Counted from the stretch's first letter, positions 26,712 through 37,977 are shown. The stretch: 64,000 nucleotides of DNA from Nitrincola schmidtii (GCF_008973715.1 NZ_WBOL01000007.1:1-64000); one strand, 5' to 3'. The notes: a model not told the origin generated them from the letters alone. Numbers and translations are program-made.

Positions 26712-29700
26712 GTGAGCAGATCCAGCACTTTTGTCTCTTTAGAAAAAACGTTGAACCAGCGCATTATGATTTTGGATGGTGGTATGGGTACCATGATTCA
26801 AAATCGTAAACTTGAAGAAGTAGACTATCGCGGTAGTCGTTTCGCGGACTGGCACACCGATGTCAAAGGCAATAATGACCTGTTAGTGCTAACACAGCCT
26901 GATCTGATACGTGATATCCACTTAGAATATTTACGTGCTGGCGCCGATATTATTGAAACCAACACGTTCAATGCGACCGTGATTGCCATGGCTGACTACG
27001 AGATGGAAAGTCTCAGCCGAGAAATCAATGTGGCGGCTGCGCGCTTAGCAAAAGAAGCCGGTGATTTGGTGAGTGCTGAGACACCGGATCGCCCTCGTTA
27101 TGTGGCTGGTGTATTAGGCCCGACCAACCGAACTGCTTCTATTTCTCCTGACGTTAATGACCCCGGTTATCGAAATGTATCATTTGACGAGTTGGTGGAA
27201 GCCTATACCGAGTCCATTGATGGATTATTAGAAGGTGGTTCGGATCTGATTTTGATCGAAACCATCTTTGATACTCTAAATGCTAAAGCAGCTATCTATG
27301 CTGTTGAGCAGTATTTTGATGATCACCATATCCGTATTCCTGTGATGATCTCTGGCACCATTACTGATGCCTCTGGCCGCACCCTGTCTGGACAAACAAC
27401 AGAAGCCTTCTGGAACTCCGTCAATCACGCTCGCCCTATCAGTATCGGCTTGAACTGTGCTTTGGGTCCCAAGGAACTGCGTCAATATGTAGAAGAGCTG
27501 TCACGTATTGCCAATACCTATGTGTCGGTTCACCCCAATGCGGGCTTGCCGAATGCCTTTGGCGAGTACGATGAAACGCCAGAGCAGATGGCGGTGGAAA
27601 TTCGTGAATGGGCTGAGTCAGGTTTTGTCAATATTGTTGGTGGTTGCTGTGGTACCACGCCCGATCATATTCGCGTCATTCGCGAAGCGATTGAGTCTTG
27701 CCCTCCCCGCCAAATCCCTGATATTGCCGTTGAATGCCGACTAGCAGGTCTTGAGCCGTTAAATATCGGTGCCGATACCCTGTTTGTTAACGTCGGTGAG
27801 CGAACTAACGTTACCGGCTCAGCCCGCTTTCGTCGACTCATCAAAGAAGGTGACTATGAAACAGCACTCGATGTAGCCCGTCAGCAAGTTGAATCCGGCG
27901 CGCAGATTATCGATATCAATATGGACGAAGGGATGCTCGATGCTGAAGCAGCCATGATTCGCTTCTTGAATCTGATCGCTTCTGAACCCGATATCTCTCG
28001 CGTACCGATCATGCTCGACTCTTCCAAGTGGGAGATTCTAGAGCAAGGCTTAAAACGGATTCAGGGTAAAGGGATTGTTAACTCCATCAGCTTAAAGGAA
28101 GGCGAAGAAAACTTCATCGAGCAGGCGCGTAAAATTCGTCGCTATGGTGCGGCGGTTGTCGTCATGGCATTTGATGAAACCGGACAAGCCGACACCTATC
28201 AGCGCAAGACCGAAATTTGCGAACGTTCTTATAAAGTATTGACTGAAAAAGTTGGCTTTCCACCCGAAGACATTATTTTCGATCCAAATATCTTTGCGAT
28301 CGCCACCGGTATTGAAGAACACGACAACTATGCGGTGGATTTTATCCAAGCGACTCATTGGATTAAAAAGCATCTACCCCATGCAATGATTTCAGGCGGT
28401 GTGTCCAACGTATCCTTCTCTTTCCGTGGTAACGATAAAGTCCGTGAAGCGATTCACTGTGTTTTCCTGTATCACGCCATTCGTAACGGCATGGATATGG
28501 GTATCGTTAACGCAGGACAGTTAGCGATCTATGATGACTTACCCGCTGATTTAAAAGAACACGTTGAAGATATCGTCTTGAATCGTCGCAGTGATGCCAC
28601 CGAGAGAATGCTGGAATTGGCAGAAAAATATCGTGGTGGTGCCAGTGAATCCTCTTCAACTCAAGATTTATCATGGCGCGAACAGGGTGTCGAAAAGCGC
28701 CTTGAGCATGCATTGGTTAAAGGCATTACGGATTACATCGACGAAGATGTCGAGGAGTGTCGTCAAAAGTTCGAACGCCCTATTCAGGTGATTGAAGGCC
28801 CTTTAATGGATGGTATGGGTGTGGTCGGTGATCTGTTTGGTGCCGGTAAAATGTTCTTACCACAGGTGGTTAAATCGGCACGCGTGATGAAAAAAGCGGT
28901 CGCTTATTTAATGCCCTATATCGAAGCTGCTAAAGCCGATAATGCCAGCAGCTCCGCTGGTAAGGTGATCATGGCAACCGTAAAGGGTGACGTGCATGAT
29001 ATTGGTAAAAACATTGTCGGTGTAGTGTTGCAATGTAACAACTTTGAAGTGATCGATTTGGGCGTCATGGTGTCTAGCGAAACCATCCTAAAAACCGCTC
29101 GTGAACACAATGCCGATATCATCGGGCTGTCCGGTTTGATCACGCCATCACTGGATGAAATGGTGCATGTTGCCAAAGAGATGCAACGCCAAGGTTTCCA
29201 TATTCCTTTAATGATCGGTGGTGCGACTACCTCTAAAGCCCATACCGCTGTAAAGATCGAACCTCACTATAAGAACAACCAAGTGGTGCACGTGACTAAT
29301 GCATCCCGCTCTGTTGGCGTTGCTTCTTCTTTACTTTCTAAGGAAAAGAAAGATAAATTTATCAAAGAGATAAAAGATGAATATCAAGCAGTGCGCGAAC
29401 GCCATGCAGAACGCCAACAGGACTCAAGACGCATCACCTTAGAAGCAGCCAGAGCCAATCATTACCCCATTGATTGGGATGCTTACACACCACCTAAGCC
29501 GCTCAAACCCGGCATTCACGTATTCAAGGACTACGATTTACATCTGCTTAAAGATTACATTGACTGGACGCCTTTCTTCCAAGCCTGGGAGCTTGCGGGT
29601 CGATATCCACGCATTTTGACGGATGAAGTGGTCGGTGAAGAAGCCACCAAACTCTTTGCTGATGCTCAAGTGATGTTGGATGATCTGATTAACAACAAAC

Positions 29701-30422
29701 GGCTTCAGGCTAATGCGGTGATCGGGCTTTTCCCTGCTAACCAAGTGGGACATGACGATGTTGAGCTGTATACCAGTGACGATCGCGACCAAACGTTGAT
29801 GAAAACTCACCACCTTCGCCAGCAAATGTTTAAGGTAGAAGGCAAACCTAACCTTTGCTTAGCGGATTTTGTTGCACCGAAAAGCAGTGGTAAAGATGAT
29901 TGGATTGGCGGCTTTGCCGTTAGCACCGGTTTTGGCGTAGATGAATTGGTCGCAGAGTATGAATCTCGCCAAGACATTTATAACAGCATCATGGTAAAAG
30001 CCTTAGCCGATCGTTTAGCAGAAGCCTTCGCAGAGCATATGCACAGTCGCATTCGTAAAGAGTTCTGGGGTTATGCAGCTGATGAAAAGCTGGATAATGA
30101 TGCGTTGATTAAAGAACAGTATCAAGGTATCCGCCCTGCTCCTGGCTATCCAGCTTGTCCAGAGCATTCCGAGAAAGGACTGTTATGGCAACTCCTGAAT
30201 GTCGAAGAAAATACAGGAATTACACTGACGGATAGCTTTGCCATGTTACCGACTGCTGCCGTGAGTGGCTGGTACTTTAGCCATCCAGATTCGCAGTATT
30301 TTGGTGTCGCTAAACTGAGTGAAGATCAAGTTGAAAACTATGCACATCGCAAAGGTTGGACCATGGATGAAGCCGAGCGCTGGTTATCACCCAACCTAGG
30401 TTATGAGCCTGAACAAAAGTAA
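26712..30422 (+). CDS. metH: Cobalamin-dependent methionine synthase
   Basis: A 1236-residue enzyme with the four modules of MetH in order. The homocysteine domain (residues about 1-330) has zinc-ligand cysteines in GLNCALG and [11 protein letters not shown]. The folate domain follows ([14 protein letters not shown] near 365). The cobalamin domain carries the axial-ligand motif [10 protein letters not shown] (near 760). The C-terminal reactivation domain contains [15 protein letters not shown]. It transfers a methyl group from methyltetrahydrofolate to homocysteine. The start is GTG with an AAAGG site nine bases upstream. No B12 or SAM riboswitch is evident in the 270 bases upstream. tpm follows by 28 bases. 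Confidence 0.97.
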   Translation: MSRSSTFVSLEKTLNQRIMILDGGMGTMIQNRKLEEVDYRGSRFADWHTDVKGNNDLLVLTQPDLIRDIHLEYLRAGADIIETNTFNATVIAMADYEMESLSREINVAAARLAKEAGDLVSAETPDRPRYVAGVLGPTNRTASISPDVNDPGYRNVSFDELVEAYTESIDGLLEGGSDLILIETIFDTLNAKAAIYAVEQYFDDHHIRIPVMISGTITDASGRTLSGQTTEAFWNSVNHARPISIGLNCALGPKELRQYVEELSRIANTYVSVHPNAGLPNAFGEYDETPEQMAVEIREWAESGFVNIVGGCCGTTPDHIRVIREAIESCPPRQIPDIAVECRLAGLEPLNIGADTLFVNVGERTNVTGSARFRRLIKEGDYETALDVARQQVESGAQIIDINMDEGMLDAEAAMIRFLNLIASEPDISRVPIMLDSSKWEILEQGLKRIQGKGIVNSISLKEGEENFIEQARKIRRYGAAVVVMAFDETGQADTYQRKTEICERSYKVLTEKVGFPPEDIIFDPNIFAIATGIEEHDNYAVDFIQATHWIKKHLPHAMISGGVSNVSFSFRGNDKVREAIHCVFLYHAIRNGMDMGIVNAGQLAIYDDLPADLKEHVEDIVLNRRSDATERMLELAEKYRGGASESSSTQDLSWREQGVEKRLEHALVKGITDYIDEDVEECRQKFERPIQVIEGPLMDGMGVVGDLFGAGKMFLPQVVKSARVMKKAVAYLMPYIEAAKADNASSSAGKVIMATVKGDVHDIGKNIVGVVLQCNNFEVIDLGVMVSSETILKTAREHNADIIGLSGLITPSLDEMVHVAKEMQRQGFHIPLMIGGATTSKAHTAVKIEPHYKNNQVVHVTNASRSVGVASSLLSKEKKDKFIKEIKDEYQAVRERHAERQQDSRRITLEAARANHYPIDWDAYTPPKPLKPGIHVFKDYDLHLLKDYIDWTPFFQAWELAGRYPRILTDEVVGEEATKLFADAQVMLDDLINNKRLQANAVIGLFPANQVGHDDVELYTSDDRDQTLMKTHHLRQQMFKVEGKPNLCLADFVAPKSSGKDDWIGGFAVSTGFGVDELVAEYESRQDIYNSIMVKALADRLAEAFAEHMHSRIRKEFWGYAADEKLDNDALIKEQYQGIRPAPGYPACPEHSEKGLLWQLLNVEENTGITLTDSFAMLPTAAVSGWYFSHPDSQYFGVAKLSEDQVENYAHRKGWTMDEAERWLSPNLGYEPEQK

Positions 30423-30450
30423 TTTTCATCTCATCTGGAGACAGTTCTAA

Positions 30451-31098
30451 GTGGAACATCAATTCTGGCAAGATCGTTGGGAGCTGAATCAAATCGGTTT
30501 CCATCAAGAAGAGATCAATGAGTATTTGAGCAGCCATTGGCAAGCATTAGGTATCCGTGATGGTGCTCCTGTGTTTGTTCCTTTATGTGGTAAAAGCTTG
30601 GATATGCTCTGGCTTCGCGAACAAGGTCATGCAGTGTTGGGTATAGAACTGAGTGATAAGGCGCTAGAGCAGTTTTTTACGGAAAACCAACTTCCCTATA
30701 CGCGTGAACAGCAAGGTCACTTTACTCGCTTCAACAGTGATCAAATGACTTTATTGGCCGGTGATTTTTTTAACCTAACCGCAGAAGATATCGCTCCCAT
30801 TGAAGCGGTGTATGATCGCGCCTCCTTAATCGCTCTTCCTCCGAATATGCGTCCTGACTATGCCCAACATATGGCCAAACTGCTTCCTGAAGGCGCTCAT
30901 ATCTTATTAATCTCGTTAGAATACGATGATGGCATGCTTAAAGGTCCGCCTTTCTGTGTTCGAGAAGATGAAGTAGAACAACTCTTCTCAGAAGCCTTTG
31001 ATATTGTTCGACAGGGTCGTTTTGACGGGGTTTGGGCTAAGAAAAAGCCTGCAACGGAAGTGGTTTATACGCTAACACGTCGAGCTAAGGCCAAATAG
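30451..31098 (+). CDS. tpm: Thiopurine S-methyltransferase
   Basis: A 215-residue SAM-dependent methyltransferase of the TPMT family. The start region (FWQDRWELNQIGFHQEEIN) and PLCGKSLDMLWL, with VLGIELS as the SAM-binding core, match bacterial Tpm. YDRASLIALPPNMRPDYAQHM is also a family block. Bacterial enzymes methylate thiopurines in vitro and are linked to selenite and tellurite detoxification. The start is GTG with a GGAG ten bases upstream. It lies 28 bases behind metH and may be read from the same transcript; the shared SAM/methionine theme is suggestive only. Confidence 0.9.
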   Translation: MEHQFWQDRWELNQIGFHQEEINEYLSSHWQALGIRDGAPVFVPLCGKSLDMLWLREQGHAVLGIELSDKALEQFFTENQLPYTREQQGHFTRFNSDQMTLLAGDFFNLTAEDIAPIEAVYDRASLIALPPNMRPDYAQHMAKLLPEGAHILLISLEYDDGMLKGPPFCVREDEVEQLFSEAFDIVRQGRFDGVWAKKKPATEVVYTLTRRAKAK

Positions 31099-31103
31099 TA
31101 ACA

Positions 31104-31131
31104 TCCCATCATCTGAACCCAGATGATGGGA
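31104..31131. terminator. Perfect 12-bp hairpin between convergent tpm and EF-hand gene
   Basis: TCCCATCATCTG pairs exactly with CAGATGATGGGA around an AACC loop. Neither strand has a long T run after it, so it may work with other factors or simply protect RNA ends. Confidence 0.5.
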
Positions 31132-31163
31132 CTCATTACCCACGACAAGATTTAGGAAGAGTG

Positions 31164-33437
31164 TTACTCGGTCGTCGCGTCATCTTCCGATACTGGAGTG
31201 GCTTCTGACTCTACCACCGTTACATTGACTGTTGTGTTGCCAGAAACTGTTTCTTTTTCTATCAGAGTCGTTGTTTCCAGAGTCGCCTCATCCTGAGGAT
31301 TCAAGTAACGATCAAACCATCCAAAAGAATAACCAACACCGCCAATGACGCTAAACAACACAATCCAAAACAAGACTTTAGGCCATGGAGATTTTTTATC
31401 CGCAAACGGATCTTGAAAAGTACGCTTTGACCCTTTAGGTAAGCTGGCAACGCCAGTCAACGCCCCTCCAAAAGGAATATTGATTCTAGCGCGTGTATTA
31501 ACTGCCCAACCATTCGCATCCAGAAGTGGTCCTAGGTTACGCTGACGTAACTTTAACGATGCCAGTAACATCGAAGGACCAGATATCAACAGCATAATAA
31601 TGATAAACACTAAGGGTATCTGCCAAATTGGCAATTGCACGATGGAAGACACAATTGCGGCTAAAGCGGTGCCTAACGCACCAAAAGCCAAACCAACAGC
31701 GGCAAAAATACCAGCGAATTTAGCAATATCGAACGCTTGAGCAGCGTTTGGTACTTTGGCATCGGCAACATTTGCAGCTGATTTTTCTTCAACCGCTTTA
31801 TCTTTAGCCGCTGCAAATTTTTGAATTTGCTCACTGATCATGCGTGCAATACGCTTGTAGGGAGACCAAAAGGCTTGTCTAACACTGATAGGATTTTCAA
31901 TGACCTTCACGACGGATGCATGCCAGTCATTGCCTTCGCGATCATAAAATATCCCGTTACGACCAACCACCATCATGTCATCCACATCGCCGCCAGTCAT
32001 GGCAGCCACAATTGTCATCGGGGCTTCACCTAATCGAGTGCACAAGCAGTAAACCAGATAAGCACCACTTAGGCTGGCTTGTTGTGAGTGCTGATTAAGG
32101 TCTGCAACACGCAAGCAAAGCTCGCAACTGCGCTGATCTAAATAGAGAGTTCCCGCTTGGAAAATTGCTTTATGTTCTGCACCATAAAAATCTGCCAAAT
32201 TAACGTAGTTTCTCAGTAGCGTGACTAAGTCCCTGTTATAACGAACTAAGCGCTCAATACTATCCACTAATTCAGCGGCTGTATCTGCATGTAGATCTTG
32301 CTGAATCAAGTTGGTTAATGACTCTTGAGTGTGATCAGTTAACAGGGGTTTTAGTTCGCTAATATCCAACGAGGCGATCGGTGAAGCGGGTTTATCTAGC
32401 ATCCATTGTCGATAAGCTTTAAAGCGGGATGATAGGTCTGTCCAAGCTTCTAGACTCAACTCTTCACAGGTACCTAAAATAGGTTCTACTACCGCTAGGT
32501 TGAATTGCTGAATAAGTGTAGACCACGCAGGATTAATGCCCGACACTAACGGTAGGCCTTTTCCTGCTTCAACAATCGCAATAGGCAGTGCCGCAATCCC
32601 CTCCGTTTTACTATCTAACGCTAACACAGAGAGTGACTGATACAGCTCATCTGCAGGGTTTAATGAGACTGCTGCCTTTTCATCGAATGTAGCAAGCTGA
32701 CAGCGTGTAAAGTAGTCATCCACTTTCGCTTGAATCTGTTCAAAAAGGTCAGCAGCTGATGCGGTTTTATCACCTAGCGGGAGAACTTCATCAGCGGATG
32801 TTTCAGCTTTATCAAACCACTCAACCAGCGCCTGAGCATCTACAAAAAATTGATCAACTTTTTCTTGATTGACACCGGGCTCACCACTGCGATCCTTCTC
32901 TTCACCATAACAGTTAATGATATGCGTGATAATTTGAATCAGTTTTTCATCGGAAGTCAGTTGGACAGGAATAATACCATCGCCATTAAAGTGCTCTGGT
33001 GTAAACAGTTGAGTGGTATCGGAAATATCGTCAATGCTTATTTCTTCTGAGTCGTTTTTACCAAGGTACTGCAATATCTGTTTAGCGGTTGCCAGTAGCC
33101 TTGCTCCTTCGGAATCTTCATGATTTATTGCAGCAAGAGGTAAGGTGTTTTTTTTCTCGAAAAGTATCTCCGGGGTTTTTAGCACTTTACAAACCCATTG
33201 AACCGCTCGAATAATTTCAGGTGCTCGAATACGACCATCACCATCGTGATCTAAAAGCGCTAAGGTGCGTCGATCGAATTCTAACCCAACCGTAGGGCAG
33301 GCTAATACGGACCATAACTTTTGATCTAATGTTGCTAAATGCTTTAAGTCTTCGGCTGAATTGATCTGTACTTGATCAAAGCCACCCGAGCGAAAAAAAC
33401 GCCACGAGTAGGAACGGGTTTGATTTGATGAGTCCAT
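31164..33437 (-). CDS. EF-hand membrane protein of unknown function
   Basis: A 757-residue protein that I do not recognise. Residues 63-74 are a textbook EF-hand calcium loop (DHDGDGRIRAPE: Asp at 1, 3, 5, Gly at 6, Ile at 8, Glu at 12), flanked by helices. A second, degenerate candidate is HFNGDGIIP near residue 150. The long middle is helical and charged. Two hydrophobic hairpin segments at about 570-630 and one at about 690-710 suggest a C-terminal membrane anchor, and the last about 45 residues are acidic and Thr/Val-rich. No N-terminal signal peptide is seen, so the EF-hand part is probably cytoplasmic. It stands alone, facing tpm. A calcium-responsive role is possible but unproven. Confidence 0.8.
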   Translation of the reverse strand: MDSSNQTRSYSWRFFRSGGFDQVQINSAEDLKHLATLDQKLWSVLACPTVGLEFDRRTLALLDHDGDGRIRAPEIIRAVQWVCKVLKTPEILFEKKNTLPLAAINHEDSEGARLLATAKQILQYLGKNDSEEISIDDISDTTQLFTPEHFNGDGIIPVQLTSDEKLIQIITHIINCYGEEKDRSGEPGVNQEKVDQFFVDAQALVEWFDKAETSADEVLPLGDKTASAADLFEQIQAKVDDYFTRCQLATFDEKAAVSLNPADELYQSLSVLALDSKTEGIAALPIAIVEAGKGLPLVSGINPAWSTLIQQFNLAVVEPILGTCEELSLEAWTDLSSRFKAYRQWMLDKPASPIASLDISELKPLLTDHTQESLTNLIQQDLHADTAAELVDSIERLVRYNRDLVTLLRNYVNLADFYGAEHKAIFQAGTLYLDQRSCELCLRVADLNQHSQQASLSGAYLVYCLCTRLGEAPMTIVAAMTGGDVDDMMVVGRNGIFYDREGNDWHASVVKVIENPISVRQAFWSPYKRIARMISEQIQKFAAAKDKAVEEKSAANVADAKVPNAAQAFDIAKFAGIFAAVGLAFGALGTALAAIVSSIVQLPIWQIPLVFIIIMLLISGPSMLLASLKLRQRNLGPLLDANGWAVNTRARINIPFGGALTGVASLPKGSKRTFQDPFADKKSPWPKVLFWIVLFSVIGGVGYSFGWFDRYLNPQDEATLETTTLIEKETVSGNTTVNVTVVESEATPVSEDDATTE

Positions 33438-33534
33438 CGTTTAATCCTTAGGTATACGACCAAGAAGTTATGTCTAAGCGATTTTATTCGGTTGTGTTGA
33501 GTTAAATAGCTTATAGTACTGTTGGCTCTCGCAT

Positions 33535-34383
33535 TCAAGCAGTAGATTTGCCTCGAAGCATGATCACCGCAGCTAAGCAAACCACTGCAATACCGATAAA
33601 GGTCAACAGATTGACCGCTTCCTGCCAAAGCAACCAACCCATTAAGGTTGCAAATATCACCGATGCGTAGGTAAAAGGACCCAGTTGTCCTGCTGGCGCT
33701 AAGCCATAAGCTCGGGTTAATAAAAGCTGCGCTAGCGTTGATGTAGCCGCTAATCCAAACAGCCAAATGAATTGTTCAAGATTCGGCATTACCCAATTCA
33801 TTGAGGCTGGAATCGCCGCCAGTAACGAACCAAAGAAAGCAAAATAAAAGACAATCTTATTTGCCGATTCACTCCCCCGCATAGAACGAATGGTCACTTT
33901 TGCCAAAGCGCCTAGCATGGCACCCGCTAAACCCACAAACACGGCAAGATGTATCACCCCTTCTTCTGGCTGTAGAATAAAAGCAACCCCTGTAAATCCA
34001 ACCAAAATGGCAACTTTTACCCGTGTCGAAATGGATTCTTTCAACCACCATAGGGCAATAATAGGTAGAAAAAATGGTGCGGTTTGTTTGATCATTGCCG
34101 CCTGCCCTAAAGGCAAATGAGCCCAAGAGTAAAACAGACAGCTCATGGCGGTTACACCGATCAGTGCTCGAGTAAAATGCAAGTGAATACGTGCGGTGGG
34201 AAGTTCTTTTCTACCATATTTTAGAATCCAAGGAAGCAGCCAGACTAAACTGAGTAAATTGCGCATTAACACAATGACCTCAGTCGGCAGGTCTGCGCTG
34301 ACCTGCCGGATAATCATGCCACTGCATACCAGAAAAATTTCTGATAAAACAATGAGCAGCGCTCCTTGCGTCAGTGGAGTCAA
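33535..34383 (-). CDS. EamA/DMT-family transporter
   Basis: A 282-residue inner-membrane protein with about ten hydrophobic helices in two EamA repeats of the drug/metabolite transporter superfamily. The repeat border is at about residue 145; a Pro-rich/small-residue turn (PLGQAAMIKQTAPFFLPI) in the first half and LGPFTYASVIFATLMGWLLW in the second are family-typical. Substrates vary widely in this family (amino acids, nucleotide metabolites, drugs), and none can be named. The start is TTG with AAGG seven bases upstream; no ATG is available near the first helix. It follows the M16C peptidase gene by 23 bases and may share its transcript. Confidence 0.85.
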   Translation of the reverse strand: MTPLTQGALLIVLSEIFLVCSGMIIRQVSADLPTEVIVLMRNLLSLVWLLPWILKYGRKELPTARIHLHFTRALIGVTAMSCLFYSWAHLPLGQAAMIKQTAPFFLPIIALWWLKESISTRVKVAILVGFTGVAFILQPEEGVIHLAVFVGLAGAMLGALAKVTIRSMRGSESANKIVFYFAFFGSLLAAIPASMNWVMPNLEQFIWLFGLAATSTLAQLLLTRAYGLAPAGQLGPFTYASVIFATLMGWLLWQEAVNLLTFIGIAVVCLAAVIMLRGKSTA

Positions 34384-34406
34384 AGTCTGACCTTATCCTT
34401 GATAAG

Positions 34407-37361
34407 CTAGATTTCTATACGCTCATAACTCTCTGGTAAATCAGATGACAGTTTTGTGTTGGATAAAATCGCAACACTTTGCTTTTCAGGTATTAACCAA
34501 GTTTTAGCAACACGCTGAAGATCTTCACCTGTCACACTGAGGATGCGAGCACGAAAGGCTTTGCGCATCTCTTGAGTTCGACCAAAGAGTTCCGCATGGA
34601 AATCTTTCTTAGCTTCACCCGCTGGAGATCCCGGTTTGTCGATTGAACTGACTACACCCAAGATCGCCTCTTCCACTTTTTTCGGATCAGGAAGTTCAGA
34701 CAATAACCATTCTTTAGCAGCTAAAAAGTCCGCCAATGTGCCTTCTATTCGTGGATCTCGGTAAGAATAAAAGCGGAACACAGCATCGCTATTATCCTGA
34801 GCAGCACCACCCCCATAAGCGCCACCTTTTTCACGTATCGAACGATGCAGATAACCGTTGCGTAAATAATCACCGAGTACAGTTAACGCAGCTGCATCGG
34901 GATGAGACGATGTGACGGTTGGAAAAGCCATGGCACAGAAGTTCACCTGAGTATCGGTAATCCATATTTGCTGAACGGCAGATCGAGTTTCCGGTAACGA
35001 TATGGCTACAAAGTCACTGTGCACGTCAGGTAATGCTTGATTAACCTGCTGATAGGCTGTGTCCATTGCCTGTTGATGCTCAGCCTCACCCACCATCAGA
35101 TAGCGTCTAGGTGCTGATTTAATACGTTGATGAAGCGCAGCCATCGACTCGGCTAGTGTGTTCAATTCACTGTTATCTGCTAGTGAATTATCCAATGCTT
35201 TTAAGCGACGGATGCCTTCAAGCCCTGATGTTATGTGTGAAAGCTTGGCTGCCGGACTAAAGTTTGCAGAAGCCGCCTGCATCGCAAGGGCATGACCTCT
35301 TCCGGTGATGCTATTCACTCGACGAGAGCGCATCTGCGAGACAATTTCTTTAATCCGCTTGTGTTCATCAAAGCGAGCTGCATTCAGGGTTTCTGCCATC
35401 AAATCCGCTAAACGATGTTGATTAACCGCTAAGGCTTTACCCGACAAGACTAAAAAGCCAGACACTTTTTGAGCGTCTTCCGGTTCGCCTCTGACTGAAC
35501 AGCTGGCACTAAAGCTTCCTGAAATTTCACTTTGATAAGCTTGGTTTTCACGATAGTTGCGATCGCCGCAGCCTAGCTCAGTTAAGCAATGACTATAAAG
35601 CGGCAGCAATTGCAGTTCAGCTTCAGATAGATCCGGTAGTTCAACAATCACTTGCTGATAGGATAAACCATTCGTTCCCGCTGCATACCAGCAAGAGCCT
35701 TTTGATAAATTGGGCAGTCCTACCTGGGTTGGGAAGTTTAATTCCACCGGAACATCTTCTAGGGTAACACAGGGTAAAACGCTATCATCGTCAATTTGAA
35801 GTTGACGTGCCTCAAGCGCTTTAGCGCGCTCTACAATGGCTTGAGCTTGCTCTGTACTTAACTCAGCCTTGATCGCACTTAATCGAGCCTTTTCTGCCTC
35901 TTCGCGACGCACACTTAACTCTGCATCGGGTCTTAAGGTAACACGGACGCGATGAGGATTGTCCAGTAACCAACGCTTGATCAGTGACGGGATAAAATCA
36001 GGTGACTTCACTTTTTCACGCAAAGATTCCAACGCCGGATCGATATTCAGTGCTTTTAGCGGATCACCTCGGTGAATACCTGCAGAAAGTCCTGCCAAAA
36101 TTAGTTGCAAACCAAATGGCATTCCATCCCCAGTAATTTCTCGTTGCGACAACTCTAATTGATGCAACTGCGCTTCAACCATGGATTGATCAACACCGTC
36201 TTCAACAATCTGTTGAAGGGTTTCTAATACCAGTGTTTCGAATGCATCGGCATGTTCTGGTTCACTTCCTTCGATACCACACAGAAAACTCATTTCACGA
36301 TTAGAGTCTTCCAAACCACACATAGGCGATGGAGAAGAGCCTAGCTCGGAAGACTCTAAAGCTGCTCTTAAGGGAGAACTGGAGTTATCGAGTAACACTT
36401 GTGACAATAGATGTGCTTCCATCAACGCTTCAGTGTCAATCGAGCGAGGTAACAACCAACCCATGACATGATGCGTTTGTTTTTCCATACTTGGCTGATC
36501 GCAAGCGTATCCCTCTTCTACACGAACCGGAGAGAAATAACGTTTTTCATCTTCCACTTGAAGCATCAATTCACTGCGCTGGAAACGCGATAAAGCTAAG
36601 GTATCAATTCGTTCTTGAATTTCACTGACCGGTAAGTTACCAAACGTCATAATGACGGCATTGCTAGGGTGATAATGACTGCGATAGAAATGTAGCAAAT
36701 CATCATAGGTTAAATCGGGAATGCATGACGGCTCACCACCGCTGTTATGATGATAAGTCGTTTGTGGAAATAAATAGCGGGTTATGGTTTGCCAAAGGGT
36801 TGAAACAGGCGAACTCATCGCTCCTTTCATCTCGTTAAAAACGACACCTTTGTAAACCAGTGGCGATTCTGGATTTTCAGGATCTTCAAATTCAACGCGA
36901 TGACCTTCTTGAGCAAAGTCTAACGGATCAAGACGCGAGAAAAACACCGCATCTAAATAGACATCTAATAAATTAAAAAAGTCTTTTCGATTTTGGCTGG
37001 CAAATGGATAAGCAGTCCAATCGCTACTGGTAAACGCATTCATAAAGGTATTCAACGAGCGTCGTGTCATCATAAAGAAAGGATCACGAACCGGATAGCG
37101 TTCACTGCCACACAACACCGTATGCTCTAAAATGTGAGCAACACCAGTAGAGTCCTCAGGCATGGTTCTTACTGCCACAAGGAAAACATTTTCATCATTA
37201 TCCGCCTGAATATGATAATGCAAAGCCCCAGTTTGACGGTGCTCAAACTCCATCACTTCAATGGCGAGAGATTCTATCCATTGGCTTCGACGGAAATCAA
37301 AACTTTGATGAATTTCGGCTTGGCTGTTAGTGGATGCTGATGAAATATTCAAATCTGACAT
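34407..37361 (-). CDS. M16C-family zinc metallopeptidase (presequence-protease-like)
   Basis: A 984-residue insulinase-superfamily protease. The inverted zinc motif HxxEH is His76-Ile-Leu-Glu79-His80 in GVAHILEHTVLCGS, and the following DPFFMMTRRSLNTFMNAFTSSDWTAYPF is the M16C hallmark; a distal Glu in the next helix completes the site. Four M16 half-domains and an M16C-associated linker are expected at this size, making a closed chamber that degrades peptides. No signal peptide is seen, so it is likely cytoplasmic. Relatives are eukaryotic PreP/Cym1 and bacterial homologues; the physiological substrate is unknown. It diverges from the phasin genes. Confidence 0.9.
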   Translation of the reverse strand: MSDLNISSASTNSQAEIHQSFDFRRSQWIESLAIEVMEFEHRQTGALHYHIQADNDENVFLVAVRTMPEDSTGVAHILEHTVLCGSERYPVRDPFFMMTRRSLNTFMNAFTSSDWTAYPFASQNRKDFFNLLDVYLDAVFFSRLDPLDFAQEGHRVEFEDPENPESPLVYKGVVFNEMKGAMSSPVSTLWQTITRYLFPQTTYHHNSGGEPSCIPDLTYDDLLHFYRSHYHPSNAVIMTFGNLPVSEIQERIDTLALSRFQRSELMLQVEDEKRYFSPVRVEEGYACDQPSMEKQTHHVMGWLLPRSIDTEALMEAHLLSQVLLDNSSSPLRAALESSELGSSPSPMCGLEDSNREMSFLCGIEGSEPEHADAFETLVLETLQQIVEDGVDQSMVEAQLHQLELSQREITGDGMPFGLQLILAGLSAGIHRGDPLKALNIDPALESLREKVKSPDFIPSLIKRWLLDNPHRVRVTLRPDAELSVRREEAEKARLSAIKAELSTEQAQAIVERAKALEARQLQIDDDSVLPCVTLEDVPVELNFPTQVGLPNLSKGSCWYAAGTNGLSYQQVIVELPDLSEAELQLLPLYSHCLTELGCGDRNYRENQAYQSEISGSFSASCSVRGEPEDAQKVSGFLVLSGKALAVNQHRLADLMAETLNAARFDEHKRIKEIVSQMRSRRVNSITGRGHALAMQAASANFSPAAKLSHITSGLEGIRRLKALDNSLADNSELNTLAESMAALHQRIKSAPRRYLMVGEAEHQQAMDTAYQQVNQALPDVHSDFVAISLPETRSAVQQIWITDTQVNFCAMAFPTVTSSHPDAAALTVLGDYLRNGYLHRSIREKGGAYGGGAAQDNSDAVFRFYSYRDPRIEGTLADFLAAKEWLLSELPDPKKVEEAILGVVSSIDKPGSPAGEAKKDFHAELFGRTQEMRKAFRARILSVTGEDLQRVAKTWLIPEKQSVAILSNTKLSSDLPESYERIEI

Positions 37362-37538
37362 AGATGTTTTTTAGTCCTGTATGTTAACCATGACGCTGAT
37401 CAATTTTTAATCAACTAATATGTGCTAAACTTTCGGTACGATTGTACCTGTTCATTAGATTAATTGCTCTGATCTTTGGCACAATCCACAGCCAGAATGA
37501 TGCTGTAATGTCATCACTAAGCCGTCATCATTTAAACA

Positions 37539-37590
37539 TTGACATAGAGGCTAGTCCTGACTACATTAGCATTTTTGCTGCAATGCACAA
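37539..37590 (+). promoter_or_regulatory. Promoter and PhaR-like operator of the first phasin gene
   Basis: TTGACA (37539-37544), a 17-base spacer and TACATT (37562-37567) form a good sigma-70 promoter. Nine bases after it, GCTGCAATGCACAA (37577-37590) carries TGC-N3-GCA, nearly the CTGC-N3-GCAG site I recall for PhaR in Rhodobacter. A bound repressor here would cover the transcription start. Confidence 0.65.
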
Positions 37591-37614
37591 TAACTCAAAA
37601 TAGAGGTGATGCCG

Positions 37615-37977
37615 ATGTACGATCAGATGAAAAATTCTATGAAGCCTATGATGGACATGGCCGAGATTAACAAAAAAACTGCTGAGAAATTAATCAGTTT
37701 GCAGTCTCAATATGTCAGTGACTTCGTAAACTCTAGCCTTGCTCAAATGAAGGCGTTGACTGAAGTTAAAGATCCAAAAACAGCCATCGAAGCCCAAATT
37801 CGTTACATGAAAGAGATTGAAGCGAAAGCATCTGATATCGCTCAGCAAGAAATCTCTGCGTTGAGTGAAGCAAAAGCTCAACTAACTATTCTGATGGAAA
37901 AAACATTGGAAGAGATGGGTGATAACGATTACCTAGCTGAAGTTCAGAAAGCCATGCAAGGTTTCGCTAAAAAGTGA
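37615..37977 (+). CDS. Phasin family protein
   Basis: A 120-residue helical, Lys/Glu/Ala-rich protein of the phasin_2 type. The core MAEINKKTAEKLISLQSQYVSDFVNSSLAQMKAL is nearly shared with the next gene. Phasins coat polyhydroxyalkanoate granules and control their number and size. The open frame starts with GTG and ATG at 37606 and 37609, but AGAGG (37602-37606) is eight bases from the ATG at 37615, which is taken as start. A promoter plus PhaR-like operator lies just upstream. It is the first of two tandem paralogues. Confidence 0.88.
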   Translation: MYDQMKNSMKPMMDMAEINKKTAEKLISLQSQYVSDFVNSSLAQMKALTEVKDPKTAIEAQIRYMKEIEAKASDIAQQEISALSEAKAQLTILMEKTLEEMGDNDYLAEVQKAMQGFAKK

